Source: Pseudomonas violetae
Lineage (GTDB): Bacteria; Pseudomonadota; Gammaproteobacteria; Pseudomonadales; Pseudomonadaceae
NCBI RefSeq assembly: GCF_023072615.1
Contig: NZ_JAKNRW010000010.1
Location: forward strand, 62,001-126,000
Length of the DNA: 64,000 nucleotides
Direction: 5' to 3'
A program made the position numbers and the translations under genes. Positions 27,957 through 36,876 of this stretch are shown here, piece by piece. How positions within the stretch are numbered: the first letter of the stretch is position 1; the number at the start of each line of letters is the position of its first letter. The notes under the pieces were generated by a model. That model made no database searches and had not been told where the DNA came from. It saw only the letters and a list, made by a program, of their open reading frames with translations.

Positions 27957-29495
27957 ATGCCCACTTCTACCTTGCCTACGCCCCCACTCTCCGAGGTCTA
28001 CGATGTTGCCGTCATCGGTGGCGGCATCAATGGCGTGGGGATCGCAGCGGATGCGGCCGGTCGCGGCCTGTCTGTGTTCCTTTGCGAAAAGGACGACCTG
28101 GCCAGCCACACCTCCTCGGCCAGCAGCAAGCTGATCCACGGCGGCTTGCGCTATCTCGAACATTACGAATTCCGCTTGGTACGCGAAGCCCTGGCCGAAC
28201 GCGAAGTGCTGCTGGCCAAGGCGCCGCACATCGTCAAGCAGATGCGCTTTGTACTACCCCACCGCCCGCACCTGCGTCCGGCGTGGATGATCCGAGCGGG
28301 CCTGTTCCTTTATGACAACCTCGGCAAACGGGAAAAACTGGCAGGCTCAAAAAGCCTGAAGTTTGGTCCCGACAGCCCGCTGAAAAGCGAAATCACCAAA
28401 GGCTTCGAATATTCCGATTGCTGGGTCGACGATGCTCGCCTGGTGGTGCTGAATGCCATGGCCGCTCGCGAGAAAGGCGCCCACGTTCACACCCAGACCC
28501 GCTGCGTCAGCGCGCGTCGCACCAAAGGCCTGTGGCATCTGCACCTGGAACGCACCGACGGCAGTCTGTTTTCGATTCGCGCCAAGGCACTGGTGAATGC
28601 TGCCGGGCCATGGGTCGCAAAGTTCATTCGTGACGACTTGAAGATGGAGTCGCCCTACGGCATCCGCCTGATCCAGGGCAGTCACCTGATCGTGCCGAAA
28701 CTGTATGAAGGCGAACATGCGCACATTCTGCAAAACGAAGACCAGCGTATCGTGTTCACCATTCCGTACCTGAACCATTTCACCCTGATCGGGACCACCG
28801 ACCGGGAGTACACCGGCGATCCGGCTGCGGTGGCGATTACCGAAGGCGAGACAGACTACCTGCTCAAAGTGGTCAACGCGCACTTCAAGAAGCAGGTCGG
28901 CCGCGACGACATCCTGCACAGCTACTCGGGCGTGCGCCCGTTGTGCAATGACGAATCCGACAACCCGTCGGCAGTCACCCGCGATTACACCCTGGCGTTA
29001 TCTGGCAGCGGCGAAGAAGCGCCATTGCTGTCGGTGTTCGGCGGCAAGCTGACCACCTATCGCAAACTGGCCGAGTCGGCCCTGGCGCAACTGACCCCGT
29101 ATTTCACGCACATAAAGCCAAGCTGGACCGCCCATGCAACTCTGCCCGGTGGCGAAGACATGAGCACCCCGCAGGCGCTGTGCACCTTGATCCGCGACAA
29201 GTTTGACTGGGTTCCCACCGAGATCGCCCGCCGCTGGGCCACCACCTACGGCAGCCGCACCTGGCGCATGCTCGAAGGCGTGCACGACCTGAACGACCTC
29301 GGCGAACACATTGGCGGGGGGCTCTACACCCGCGAAGTGGACTACCTGTGCAGCGAAGAATGGGCAACCACCGCGCACGACATCCTGTGGCGCCGCAGCA
29401 AGCTGGGGTTGTTCACGACGCCGGCGGAGCAGCAGAAGCTGGCGGACTATCTGAGCAAGGTCGAGCAGAACCGCAGCAAGATTGAAGCGGCCTGA
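27957..29495 (+). CDS. glpD: Aerobic glycerol-3-phosphate dehydrogenase
   Basis: A 512-residue FAD enzyme at the inner face of the membrane. It oxidises glycerol 3-phosphate to dihydroxyacetone phosphate and passes electrons to quinone. The FAD motif VIGGGINGVGIAADAAGRG is near residues 16-34. SSKLIHGGLRYLEHYEFRLV and GTTDREYTGDP are GlpD signatures, and the C-terminal DAO_C domain follows. Two GlpR-like sites precede it. A strong terminator ends the transcript. Confidence 0.97.
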   Translation: MPTSTLPTPPLSEVYDVAVIGGGINGVGIAADAAGRGLSVFLCEKDDLASHTSSASSKLIHGGLRYLEHYEFRLVREALAEREVLLAKAPHIVKQMRFVLPHRPHLRPAWMIRAGLFLYDNLGKREKLAGSKSLKFGPDSPLKSEITKGFEYSDCWVDDARLVVLNAMAAREKGAHVHTQTRCVSARRTKGLWHLHLERTDGSLFSIRAKALVNAAGPWVAKFIRDDLKMESPYGIRLIQGSHLIVPKLYEGEHAHILQNEDQRIVFTIPYLNHFTLIGTTDREYTGDPAAVAITEGETDYLLKVVNAHFKKQVGRDDILHSYSGVRPLCNDESDNPSAVTRDYTLALSGSGEEAPLLSVFGGKLTTYRKLAESALAQLTPYFTHIKPSWTAHATLPGGEDMSTPQALCTLIRDKFDWVPTEIARRWATTYGSRTWRMLEGVHDLNDLGEHIGGGLYTREVDYLCSEEWATTAHDILWRRSKLGLFTTPAEQQKLADYLSKVEQNRSKIEAA

Positions 29496-29513
29496 TCGCA
29501 ATTTGGATTTAAC

Positions 29514-29549
29514 AAAAGCCCCTGGATCGAAAGATCCAGGGGCTTTTTG
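29514..29549 (+). terminator. Rho-independent terminator of glpD
   Basis: The stem AAAGCCCCTGGATC / GATCCAGGGGCTTT with a short GAAA loop ends in a T run, about 20 bases after the glpD stop. Confidence 0.9.
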
Positions 29550-29586
29550 CATTCTGCCATGCACCACAGTAAATCCCTGCACCTCA

Positions 29587-29600
29587 TTCGGTTTTCCGAA
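29587..29600. promoter_or_regulatory. AauR box 1 upstream of aatJ
   Basis: TTCGGTTTTCCGAA is an exact match to the AauR binding motif TTCGG-N4-CCGAA described for P. putida. It is centred about 120 bases upstream of the sigma-54 promoter, a normal enhancer distance. Confidence 0.8.
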
Positions 29601-29617
29601 CGAGACCTGTCGGTCTA

Positions 29618-29631
29618 TTCGGTTAACCGGA
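29618..29631. promoter_or_regulatory. AauR box 2 upstream of aatJ
   Basis: TTCGGTTAACCGGA matches the AauR motif with one mismatch, 31 bases (about three helical turns) after box 1, so both face the same side of the DNA. Confidence 0.75.
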
Positions 29632-29707
29632 TCATTGCGCTCCAGAAAATTCGCAATAAATAATTAATATCCTTATAAATCAATAGTTTGATCTATTTAA
29701 CCTGGCC

Positions 29708-29723
29708 TGGCACGAGTCATGCT
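29708..29723 (+). promoter_or_regulatory. Sigma-54 (-24/-12) promoter of the aat operon
   Basis: TGGCACGAGTCATGCT has the invariant GG and GC dinucleotides separated by ten bases (GG-N10-GC) and the TGGCAC -24 element. It is placed for a start near 29734 and downstream of two AauR boxes. The encoded activator AauR is a sigma-54 enhancer-binding protein, which supports the call. The rest of the 29496-29839 gap is AT-rich leader. Confidence 0.75.
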
Positions 29724-29839
29724 CTACACTCTTGGACGAATGCCTGTTGTGCCGCTATACCATTCGCCGTCAGGCATTCGAAGCACAAAAAAGGCCGATG
29801 AACTGGCTCCATAAAAAAAACAATGTCGAGGAAAATTTG

Positions 29840-30754
29840 ATGCGTATCGTTCCCCACCTCCTGGGCGCAGCCATTGCTGCTGCTCTGATTAGCACTCCAG
29901 TTTTCGCCGCCGAACTCACCGGCACACTGAAGAAGATCAAAGAGTCCGGCACCATCACCCTTGGGCATCGTGACGCTTCCATTCCGTTTTCCTACATCGC
30001 GGACGCTTCCGGCAAACCGATCGGCTACTCCCACGACGTCCAGATGAAAGTCGTCGAAGCGCTGAAAAAAGACCTGGACCTCCCGGACCTGAAGGTCAAG
30101 TACAACCTGGTGACCTCGCAAACCCGTATCCCATTGGTGCAGAACGGCACTGTCGACCTCGAGTGCGGCTCCACCACCAACAACGTAGAGCGCCAGCAGC
30201 AAGTTGACTTCTCCGTTGGCATCTTCGAAATCGGTACTCGTCTTCTCTCCAAGAAAGACTCCAAGTACAAAGACTTCGGCGACCTCAAGGGCAAGAACGT
30301 CGTGACCACCGCAGGCACAACGTCCGAGCGCCTGATCAAGTCGATGAACGCTGACAAGCAGATGGGCATGAACATCATCTCCGCCAAAGACCACGGCGAA
30401 TCCTTCCAGATGCTGGAATCGGGCCGTGCCGTTGCGTTCATGATGGACGATGCGCTGCTGGCCGGTGAAGCAGCCAAGGCGAAGAAGGCAACTGACTGGG
30501 AAGTCACCGGTACTCCACAGTCCTACGAAATCTACGGCTGCATGGTCCGCAAGGGCGACGAGCCGTTCAAGAAGGCTGTAGACGATGCCATCGTGGCGAC
30601 TTACAAGTCGGGCGAGATCAACAAGATCTACGAAAAATGGTTCATGCAGCCAATCCCGCCAAAAAACCTGAACTTGAACTTCCCTATGAGCAACGAACTC
30701 AAGGCCCTGATCGCCAATCCGACCGATAAAGCGGCTGACGACAAGAAATCCTGA
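29840..30754 (+). CDS. aatJ: Periplasmic glutamate/aspartate-binding protein of the Aat ABC transporter
   Basis: A 304-residue solute-binding protein. The signal peptide MRIVPHLLGAAIAAALISTP ends before AAELTGTL. The SBP_bac_3 domain includes GHRDASIPFSYI, LVTSQTRIPLVQNGTVDLE and CGSTTNN, which line the ligand site in GltI/AatJ proteins. The ATG at 29840 has GAGG eight bases upstream; the longer frame from 29732 lies in the leader. It is the first gene of aatJQMP. A hairpin between aatJ and aatQ probably keeps the binding protein more abundant than the membrane parts. Confidence 0.95.
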   Translation: MRIVPHLLGAAIAAALISTPVFAAELTGTLKKIKESGTITLGHRDASIPFSYIADASGKPIGYSHDVQMKVVEALKKDLDLPDLKVKYNLVTSQTRIPLVQNGTVDLECGSTTNNVERQQQVDFSVGIFEIGTRLLSKKDSKYKDFGDLKGKNVVTTAGTTSERLIKSMNADKQMGMNIISAKDHGESFQMLESGRAVAFMMDDALLAGEAAKAKKATDWEVTGTPQSYEIYGCMVRKGDEPFKKAVDDAIVATYKSGEINKIYEKWFMQPIPPKNLNLNFPMSNELKALIANPTDKAADDKKS

Positions 30755-30769
30755 TTTCTGACTAACCTT

Positions 30770-30802
30770 ACCTCCTGACGGGCCCAAAACCCTTCAGGAG
30801 GT
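30770..30802 (+). promoter_or_regulatory. Intercistronic hairpin between aatJ and aatQ
   Basis: ACCTCCTGA pairs with TCAGGAGGT around a 15-base loop. No T run follows, so it is more likely an mRNA-stabilising or partial attenuation hairpin than a full terminator. Such hairpins after binding-protein genes raise their level relative to the permeases. Confidence 0.65.
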
Positions 30803-30947
30803 TGTCACTCCCTGCTGGCATTTTCTGGAAACACTCGAACCGGTGGTTGTCGAGCCGCTCGTGTGTGCCTGACTATCATGGTCAGGGCGGGAACGGAGCT
30901 TCCCCAAGCGGGCACTTGTACATCGATCGATCTGAGGGGAGACCCGA

Positions 30948-31694
30948 ATGAATTACAACTGGGACTGGAGCGTGTTCTTCAAGTCCACCGGTGTGGGCAG
31001 CGAGATCTATCTCGACTGGTACATCACCGGCCTGGGCTGGACCATTGCCATCGCCATCGTGGCGTGGATCATTGCCCTGACACTGGGCTCGATCCTGGGT
31101 GTCATGCGCACCGTACCAAACCGCTTCGTATCGGGCATCGCCACCTGCTACGTCGAACTCTTCCGTAATGTGCCGCTTTTGGTGCAGCTGTTCATCTGGT
31201 ACTTCCTGGTGCCCGACCTGCTGCCGCAGAACCTGCAGGACTGGTACAAGCAGGATCTCAACCCGACCACTTCGGCCTTTCTGAGCGTCGTCGTGTGCCT
31301 GGGCCTGTTCACCACTGCTCGCGTTTGCGAACAGGTGCGTACCGGCATCCAGGCGTTGCCCCGTGGCCAGGAAGCCGCTGCCCGCGCCATGGGCTTCAAG
31401 CTGCCGCAGATCTACTGGAACGTGCTGCTGCCCCAGGCTTACCGGATCATCATTCCACCGCTCACCTCGGAATTTCTCAACGTCTTCAAGAACACCTCCG
31501 TTGCCTCGCTGATCGGCCTGATGGAGTTGCTCGCGCAGACCAAGCAGACCGCCGAGTTCTCCGCCAACCTGTTCGAAGCCTTCACCCTGGCGACGCTGAT
31601 CTACTTCACCCTGAACATGAGCCTGATGTTGCTGATGCGCCTGGTCGAGAAGAAAGTTGCCGTGCCGGGCCTGATCTCCGTAGGGGGTAAATGA
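30948..31694 (+). CDS. aatQ: Glutamate/aspartate ABC transporter permease, GltJ type
   Basis: A 248-residue inner-membrane permease of the HisMQ family, with about five TM segments. The cytoplasmic EAA loop is EAAARAMGFKLPQIYWNVLLP. The RNVPLLVQLFIWYF block is typical of amino acid permeases. The ATG has GAGG upstream (GAGGGGAGACCCGA region). It overlaps aatM by four bases, and the two permeases form the channel heterodimer. Confidence 0.94.
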   Translation: MNYNWDWSVFFKSTGVGSEIYLDWYITGLGWTIAIAIVAWIIALTLGSILGVMRTVPNRFVSGIATCYVELFRNVPLLVQLFIWYFLVPDLLPQNLQDWYKQDLNPTTSAFLSVVVCLGLFTTARVCEQVRTGIQALPRGQEAAARAMGFKLPQIYWNVLLPQAYRIIIPPLTSEFLNVFKNTSVASLIGLMELLAQTKQTAEFSANLFEAFTLATLIYFTLNMSLMLLMRLVEKKVAVPGLISVGGK

Positions 31695-32365
31695 TGGAAT
31701 TGGACTTCTCGGGCATCATCCCGTCCCTGCCGGGCTTGTGGAACGGCATGGTCATGACCCTGCAACTGATGGCGCTGGGCGTCATCGGCGGGATCATTCT
31801 GGGCACCCTCCTCGCGCTGATGCGTCTGTCCCACAGCAAACTGCTGTCGAACATTGCCGGCGCCTACGTTAACTACTTCCGTTCGATCCCGCTGCTGCTG
31901 GTCATCACCTGGTTCTACCTGGCGGTGCCATTCGTGCTGCGCTGGATCACCGGCGAAGACACCCCGATCGGCGCGTTCGCCTCGTGCATCGTGGCATTCA
32001 TGATGTTTGAAGCGGCGTACTTCTGCGAAATCGTCCGGGCCGGCGTGCAGTCGATTCCCAAGGGACAAATGGGCGCGGCCCAGGCCCTGGGCATGACGTA
32101 CGCTCAGATGATGCGGTTGATCATCCTGCCCCAGGCGTTCCGCAAGATGACCCCGCTGCTGCTGCAACAGAGCATCATTCTGTTTCAGGACACCTCGCTG
32201 GTCTACGCCGTCGGCCTGGTGGATTTCCTCAATGCTTCGCGCGCCAGTGGCGACATCATCGGCCGCTCCAATGAGTTCCTGATCTTCGCAGGTCTCGTGT
32301 ACTTCACAATCAGCTTTGCCGCCTCGCTGCTGGTCAAGCGTCTGCAAAAAAGGTTTGCCGTATGA
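31691..32365 (+). CDS. aatM: Glutamate/aspartate ABC transporter permease, GltK type
   Basis: A 224-residue HisMQ-type permease. [18 protein letters not shown] and the EAA-like loop [21 protein letters not shown] mark it. Two start codons are adjacent (31691 and 31694); the first overlaps the aatQ stop. The gene overlaps aatP by four bases, giving tight coupling of all membrane and ATPase subunits. Confidence 0.94.
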   Translation: MMELDFSGIIPSLPGLWNGMVMTLQLMALGVIGGIILGTLLALMRLSHSKLLSNIAGAYVNYFRSIPLLLVITWFYLAVPFVLRWITGEDTPIGAFASCIVAFMMFEAAYFCEIVRAGVQSIPKGQMGAAQALGMTYAQMMRLIILPQAFRKMTPLLLQQSIILFQDTSLVYAVGLVDFLNASRASGDIIGRSNEFLIFAGLVYFTISFAASLLVKRLQKRFAV

Positions 32366-33096
32366 TCTCTATCAAGAATGTCAACAAGTGGTATGGCGAC
32401 TTCCAGGTACTGACTGACTGCAGCACCGAGGTCAAGAAAGGCGAAGTGATCGTGGTGTGCGGGCCTTCCGGCTCCGGCAAATCCACCCTGATCAAATGCG
32501 TAAACGCCCTGGAACCGTTCCAGAAAGGTGACGTGGTAGTCGATGGCACGTCCATCGCCGATCCGAAGACTAACCTGCCAAAACTGCGTTCGCGCGTTGG
32601 CATGGTGTTCCAGCATTTCGAACTGTTCCCGCACCTGACCATCACCGAAAACCTGACCATCGCGCAGATCAAGGTGCTGGGCCGCAGCAAGGAAGAAGCC
32701 ACGAAGAAGGGCCTGCAACTGCTTGAGCGGGTCGGCTTGTCTGCCCACGCGCACAAGCACCCGGGGCAGCTTTCCGGTGGACAGCAACAGCGCGTGGCGA
32801 TTGCCCGCGCGCTGGCGATGGACCCGATCGTCATGCTGTTCGACGAACCGACCTCGGCGCTGGATCCAGAAATGGTCAACGAAGTGCTCGACGTGATGGT
32901 GCAACTGGCCCACGAAGGCATGACCATGATGTGCGTGACCCACGAAATGGGTTTTGCCCGCAAAGTGGCGGATCGGGTGATCTTCATGGACGCGGGGAAA
33001 ATTATCGAAGACTGCAAGAAAGAGGAGTTCTTCGGCGACATCAGCCACCGTGCCGAGCGTACACAGCACTTCCTCAACAAGATTCTGCAGCACTAA
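32362..33096 (+). CDS. aatP: Glutamate/aspartate ABC transporter ATP-binding protein
   Basis: A 244-residue ATPase of the PAAT (polar amino acid) class. Walker A is GPSGSGKST, signature [15 protein letters not shown], Walker [15 protein letters not shown], with the H-loop in VTHEMGFA. The length without a TOBE domain is standard for GltL/AatP. It is the last transporter gene; a REPIN of 135 bases separates it from the sensor-regulator pair. Confidence 0.95.
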   Translation: MISIKNVNKWYGDFQVLTDCSTEVKKGEVIVVCGPSGSGKSTLIKCVNALEPFQKGDVVVDGTSIADPKTNLPKLRSRVGMVFQHFELFPHLTITENLTIAQIKVLGRSKEEATKKGLQLLERVGLSAHAHKHPGQLSGGQQQRVAIARALAMDPIVMLFDEPTSALDPEMVNEVLDVMVQLAHEGMTMMCVTHEMGFARKVADRVIFMDAGKIIEDCKKEEFFGDISHRAERTQHFLNKILQH

Positions 33097-33111
33097 GAAG
33101 CACTGCGAACT

Positions 33112-33246
33112 CTGTGGCGAGGGAGCTTGCTCCCGCTGGGTCGCGCAGCGGCCCCAAAACCTGCAAATGCCTGCCGTCTGACACACCGCATTGGTCGGTT
33201 TTACGGCTGCTTCGCAGCCGTGCGGGAGCAAGCTCCCTCGCCACAG
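33112..33246. repeat. REPIN between aatP and aauS
   Basis: Left arm CTGTGGCGAGGGAGCTTGCT at 33112 and right arm GGGAGCAAGCTCCCTCGCCA ending at 33245. The spacer holds an inner inverted pair (GCTGCTTCGCAGC). Confidence 0.9.
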
Positions 33247-33310
33247 GTCCGCGTTCGACTGGTAACCAGAGTAAGCCTGTTGCCACACTGGTTGACCCAA
33301 GGCATCTGTG

Positions 33311-35212
33311 ATGAAATGCGACCCCACTCTCTATCGCGCCGCGCCGCCATCACTCGCCGTGAAACCCCGTCTGATTCGCCATCTGTTCCTGCCGCCGCTG
33401 GTCATCGCCCTGATGATCGGACTGGGTTACCTCGGCTTCTGGGTCAGTGAACATTTCGGCATCCGCAGCCTCAGCGATAACGGCCAGCGTCAGCTGGAAC
33501 TGCATGCCCGTGCCGTCGAGAGCGAGATCAGCAAGTACACCTACCTGCCCAGCCTGCTGGAACTCGAATCCAGTGTGTCAAAGCTGCTGGACGACCCATC
33601 ACCGGAACACCGGCAAACTGTCAATGAATACCTTGAAGGCCTGAACCGGCGCAGCCGCAGCCGGGCCATCTATGTCATGGACACCACTGGCCGCGTCGTG
33701 GCCTCCAGCAACTGGCGCGATGTCGACAGTTATTTGGGCGAAGACCTCTCCTTCCGCGCCTATTTCCAGCACGCGGTGCGGGGCCAGCCGGGGCGCTTCT
33801 ATGGAATTGGCAGCACCAGCGGCGAACCCGGTTATTACCTGGCCCACGGCCTCGAAGAGCAGGGCAAGGTCATCGGCGTCGCCGTGGTCAAGGTGCGGCT
33901 CGAAGCCATGGAAGAACGCTGGCAGCGCGCACGCCTGGAAGCCTTCGTCAGTGATGAGAACGGCATTATCATCCTGTCCAGTGACCCGGCACGGCGGCTC
34001 AAGTCTGTCATCCCGCTAAGCGACGAAACCAAGGAAAAGCTCGCCCGCAGCCTGCAGTACTACTGGTTTCCATTGAATGAGTTGCAACCCTTGGCGCGGG
34101 AAAAGCTGGCCGAGGGTGAGGAAAAACTGACCTTCCCCGCCAACAGCGAGGTGGAGTCCGACCAGGAGGACATCAGTTACCTGTCACAAACCCGCCCGCT
34201 CAGCGACACGCCGTGGAATTTCACCCTGCTCACGCCCCTGCAGGACTTGCGCCGCGAAGCGATCAACCAGGGGATCCTGGTGGCGGTCGCGTTTGCACTC
34301 GTGGCGTTCCTGCTGATCGCCTGGAATGAACGGCGTAAAGTCATCGCCACCCGCCTCGCCGCCCGGGAGGCACTGCAGGAAGCGAACAATCAACTCGAAC
34401 GTCGGATTACCGAACGCACCAGCGACCTGCGTGCCAGCAATGAAAGACTCAAGGGCCAGATCCGCGAAAGACGCCAGGCTGAAGAAACCTTGCGCCGCGC
34501 CCAGGATGAACTGGTGCAGGCGGGCAAACTGGCCGCCATCGGCCAGATGTCCACCAGCATCGCCCACGAACTGAACCAGCCGCTCGCGGCGCTGCGGACC
34601 TTGTCCGGCAATACCGTGCGCTTCCTTGAGCGCGGCCAACTTGACGTCGCCAGTACCAACCTCAAGACCATCAATGAGCTGATCGATCGCATGGGTAGGA
34701 TCACTGCCAGCCTGCGCTCTTTTGCCCGTCGTGGTGACGACAAGGGCCAGGCCAGCCTCGGCAAGGCGGTGGACGCAGCATTGCAACTGCTCGGCGCCCG
34801 GTTGGAAAGCGCGCACCTGCAATTGCACCGCGAGTTCACCGATGTCCAGGTACAGATCGACCAAACGCGCCTTGAGCAGATTCTGGTCAACCTGATCGGC
34901 AATGCCCTGGATGCCATGCAGGCCCAGCCACTGCCGCAGTTGTGGCTCGAAGGTCAGTTGCACGATGGCAAGTATCACCTGAGAGTGCGTGACAACGGCC
35001 ACGGCATAGACGCCGAGGCGCGCAAACATCTATTCGAACCCTTCTTCACCACCAAACCCGGCGAACACGGCCTGGGCCTCGGCCTGACTCTATCCGCCAG
35101 CCTGGCCGCCGCCACCGGCGGGCACCTGGGTGTCGAACACCCGGCCAACGGTGGTACCTCCTTCGTCCTCAGTTTACCGCTGGTAAGCCCCCTTCACGCC
35201 GAGCCAATATGA
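33311..35212 (+). CDS. aauS: AauS, DctB-type sensor histidine kinase for acidic amino acids
   Basis: A 633-residue kinase. TM1 is near residues 24-46 (LFLPPLVIALMIGLGYLGFW). A periplasmic double-PAS/Cache region of ~260 residues includes RAIYVMDTTGRVVASSNW and FYGIGSTSGEPGYYLAH, the DctB-like ligand fold. TM2 follows near ILVAVAFALVAFLLIAW. HisKA has STSIAHELNQPLAALRT with the phosphorylated His, and HATPase ends the protein. A GTG precedes the ATG directly; the ATG is used. The stop overlaps aauR by four bases. Acidic amino acid sensing is inferred from the aat operon, as described for AauSR. Confidence 0.9.
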   Translation: MKCDPTLYRAAPPSLAVKPRLIRHLFLPPLVIALMIGLGYLGFWVSEHFGIRSLSDNGQRQLELHARAVESEISKYTYLPSLLELESSVSKLLDDPSPEHRQTVNEYLEGLNRRSRSRAIYVMDTTGRVVASSNWRDVDSYLGEDLSFRAYFQHAVRGQPGRFYGIGSTSGEPGYYLAHGLEEQGKVIGVAVVKVRLEAMEERWQRARLEAFVSDENGIIILSSDPARRLKSVIPLSDETKEKLARSLQYYWFPLNELQPLAREKLAEGEEKLTFPANSEVESDQEDISYLSQTRPLSDTPWNFTLLTPLQDLRREAINQGILVAVAFALVAFLLIAWNERRKVIATRLAAREALQEANNQLERRITERTSDLRASNERLKGQIRERRQAEETLRRAQDELVQAGKLAAIGQMSTSIAHELNQPLAALRTLSGNTVRFLERGQLDVASTNLKTINELIDRMGRITASLRSFARRGDDKGQASLGKAVDAALQLLGARLESAHLQLHREFTDVQVQIDQTRLEQILVNLIGNALDAMQAQPLPQLWLEGQLHDGKYHLRVRDNGHGIDAEARKHLFEPFFTTKPGEHGLGLGLTLSASLAAATGGHLGVEHPANGGTSFVLSLPLVSPLHAEPI

Positions 35213-36537
35213 ACCACGAACTTAGTGTGCTGATCGTCGAAGACGACCCTCATGTGCTGCTGGGCTGCCAGCAGGCGCTGACCCTGGAAGACATTCCCTG
35301 CGAAGGCGTGGGCAGCGCCGAGGAAGCGCTGGAGCGGGTCGGCGATAACTTTGCCGGAATTGTCATAAGCGACATTCGCCTGCCAGGCATCGACGGCCTG
35401 GAACTGCTGACCCGACTCAAGGCCCGTGATCGCAGCCTGCCGGTGGTGTTAATTACCGGTCATGGCGACATTTCCATGGCCGTCGGCGCCATGCAAAAAG
35501 GCGCCTATGACTTCATGGAGAAACCCTTCTCTCCGGAGCGCCTGGTCGACGTCGCCCGTCGCGCGCTGGAGCAACGCAGCCTTGCGCGGGAAGTCTCCTC
35601 GCTACGACGCCAACTGGCCGAACGTGACTCTCTGGAAGGCCGAATCATCGGCCGCTCGCCTGCCATGCAGAATCTGCGGGAATTGATCGCCAACGTTGCC
35701 GACACCTCTGCCAACGTGCTGATCGAAGGTGAGACTGGCACCGGCAAAGAGCTGGTCGCGCGCTGCCTGCACGATTTCAGTCGGCGCCACGCCAGGCAGT
35801 TTGTCGCGTTGAACTGCGGCGGTCTGCCGGAGAATCTGTTCGAAAGCGAGATCTTCGGTCACGAAGCCAATGCCTTTACCGGAGCGGGCAAACGACGGAT
35901 CGGCAAGATCGAACACGCCGACGGCGGCACGCTGTTCCTTGATGAAGTGGAAAGCATGCCGTTGCCTCTGCAAATCAAACTGCTGCGGGTACTGCAGGAA
36001 CGTACCCTGGAACGCCTCGGTTCGAACCAGAGCGTGGCGGTGGACTGCCGGGTCATCGCAGCGACCAAATCCGATCTGGACGAATCGAGCAAAGCCGGTG
36101 AGTTCCGCAGCGACCTGTATTACCGCCTCAATGTGGTCACCCTGGAACTGCCGCCGCTGCGAGAACGCCGCGAGGACATCCTGCAGCTGTTCGAGCACTT
36201 CCTGCAGCAATCATCCCTGCGCTTCGACCGTGCGGTGCCGGACCTGGACAACCAGACCCTGTCGAACCTGATGAGCCATGACTGGCCGGGGAATGTGCGC
36301 GAATTGCGCAACGTCGCCGAGCGCTTCGCCCTCGGCCTGCCTGCCTTCAAGAAATCCGGCGCCAGCGGCAGCAATCAGGGCCTGGCGTTCGCCGAAGCGG
36401 TCGAGGCCTTCGAGCGCAATTTGCTGGTGGATGCCTTGCAGCGCAGCGGCGGCAATCTGACCCAGGCGAGCCAGGAGCTGGGCATGGCCAAGACCACGCT
36501 GTTCGACAAAGTGAAGAAGTACGGGTTGAGCCACTGA
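35209..36537 (+). CDS. aauR: AauR, sigma-54-dependent response regulator
   Basis: A 442-residue NtrC/DctD-type activator. The receiver has LIVEDDP and the phosphoacceptor Asp in VISDIRLPGIDG. The AAA+ domain has Walker A GETGTGKE, and the sigma-54 contact loop reads NAFTGA where most family members have GAFTGA. The C-terminal Fis-type HTH is LTQASQELGMAKTTLFDKVK. AauR boxes and a -24/-12 promoter at aatJ make its target clear. It overlaps glpM by one base. The pair probably also controls glutaminase or asparaginase genes elsewhere, as in P. putida; that is known of the family, not seen here. Confidence 0.92.
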   Translation: MNHELSVLIVEDDPHVLLGCQQALTLEDIPCEGVGSAEEALERVGDNFAGIVISDIRLPGIDGLELLTRLKARDRSLPVVLITGHGDISMAVGAMQKGAYDFMEKPFSPERLVDVARRALEQRSLAREVSSLRRQLAERDSLEGRIIGRSPAMQNLRELIANVADTSANVLIEGETGTGKELVARCLHDFSRRHARQFVALNCGGLPENLFESEIFGHEANAFTGAGKRRIGKIEHADGGTLFLDEVESMPLPLQIKLLRVLQERTLERLGSNQSVAVDCRVIAATKSDLDESSKAGEFRSDLYYRLNVVTLELPPLRERREDILQLFEHFLQQSSLRFDRAVPDLDNQTLSNLMSHDWPGNVRELRNVAERFALGLPAFKKSGASGSNQGLAFAEAVEAFERNLLVDALQRSGGNLTQASQELGMAKTTLFDKVKKYGLSH

Positions 36538-36875
36538 TGGATCTGATTCTCAAGGCGGGCCTGGGCGCGGCGGTGGTGCTGATCCTCGCCGCGCTGGCCA
36601 GGACCAAAAACTATTACATCGCCGGGTTGGTACCGCTGTTCCCGACCTTTGCCCTGATCGCGCATTACATCGTCGGCAAAGGCCGCTCGCTGGATGATCT
36701 GAAAACCACCATCGTGTTTGGCATGTGGTCGATCATCCCCTACTTCATCTACCTGGCCACGTTGTACGTGATGGTGGACAAGATGCGGCTGGAGGCTTCA
36801 CTGGCGGTGGCAGCGGTGGCCTGGCTGATTGCGGCCACCGTGTTGGTCAGCGTGTGGGTGCGCTTTCAAACCTGA
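36537..36875 (+). CDS. GlpM-family integral membrane protein
   Basis: A 112-residue, very hydrophobic protein with about four TM segments (LILKAGLGAAVVLILAALA, NYYIAGLVPLFPTFALIAHY, and two more). It matches the GlpM family, named for a gene beside the glp genes in P. aeruginosa and linked there to alginate. Here it lies in tandem after aauR, overlapping it by one base, so it is likely translated from the aauSR transcript and not with the glp genes seven kilobases away. Biochemical function is unknown. Confidence 0.82.
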   Translation: MDLILKAGLGAAVVLILAALARTKNYYIAGLVPLFPTFALIAHYIVGKGRSLDDLKTTIVFGMWSIIPYFIYLATLYVMVDKMRLEASLAVAAVAWLIAATVLVSVWVRFQT

Positions 36876-36876
36876 T

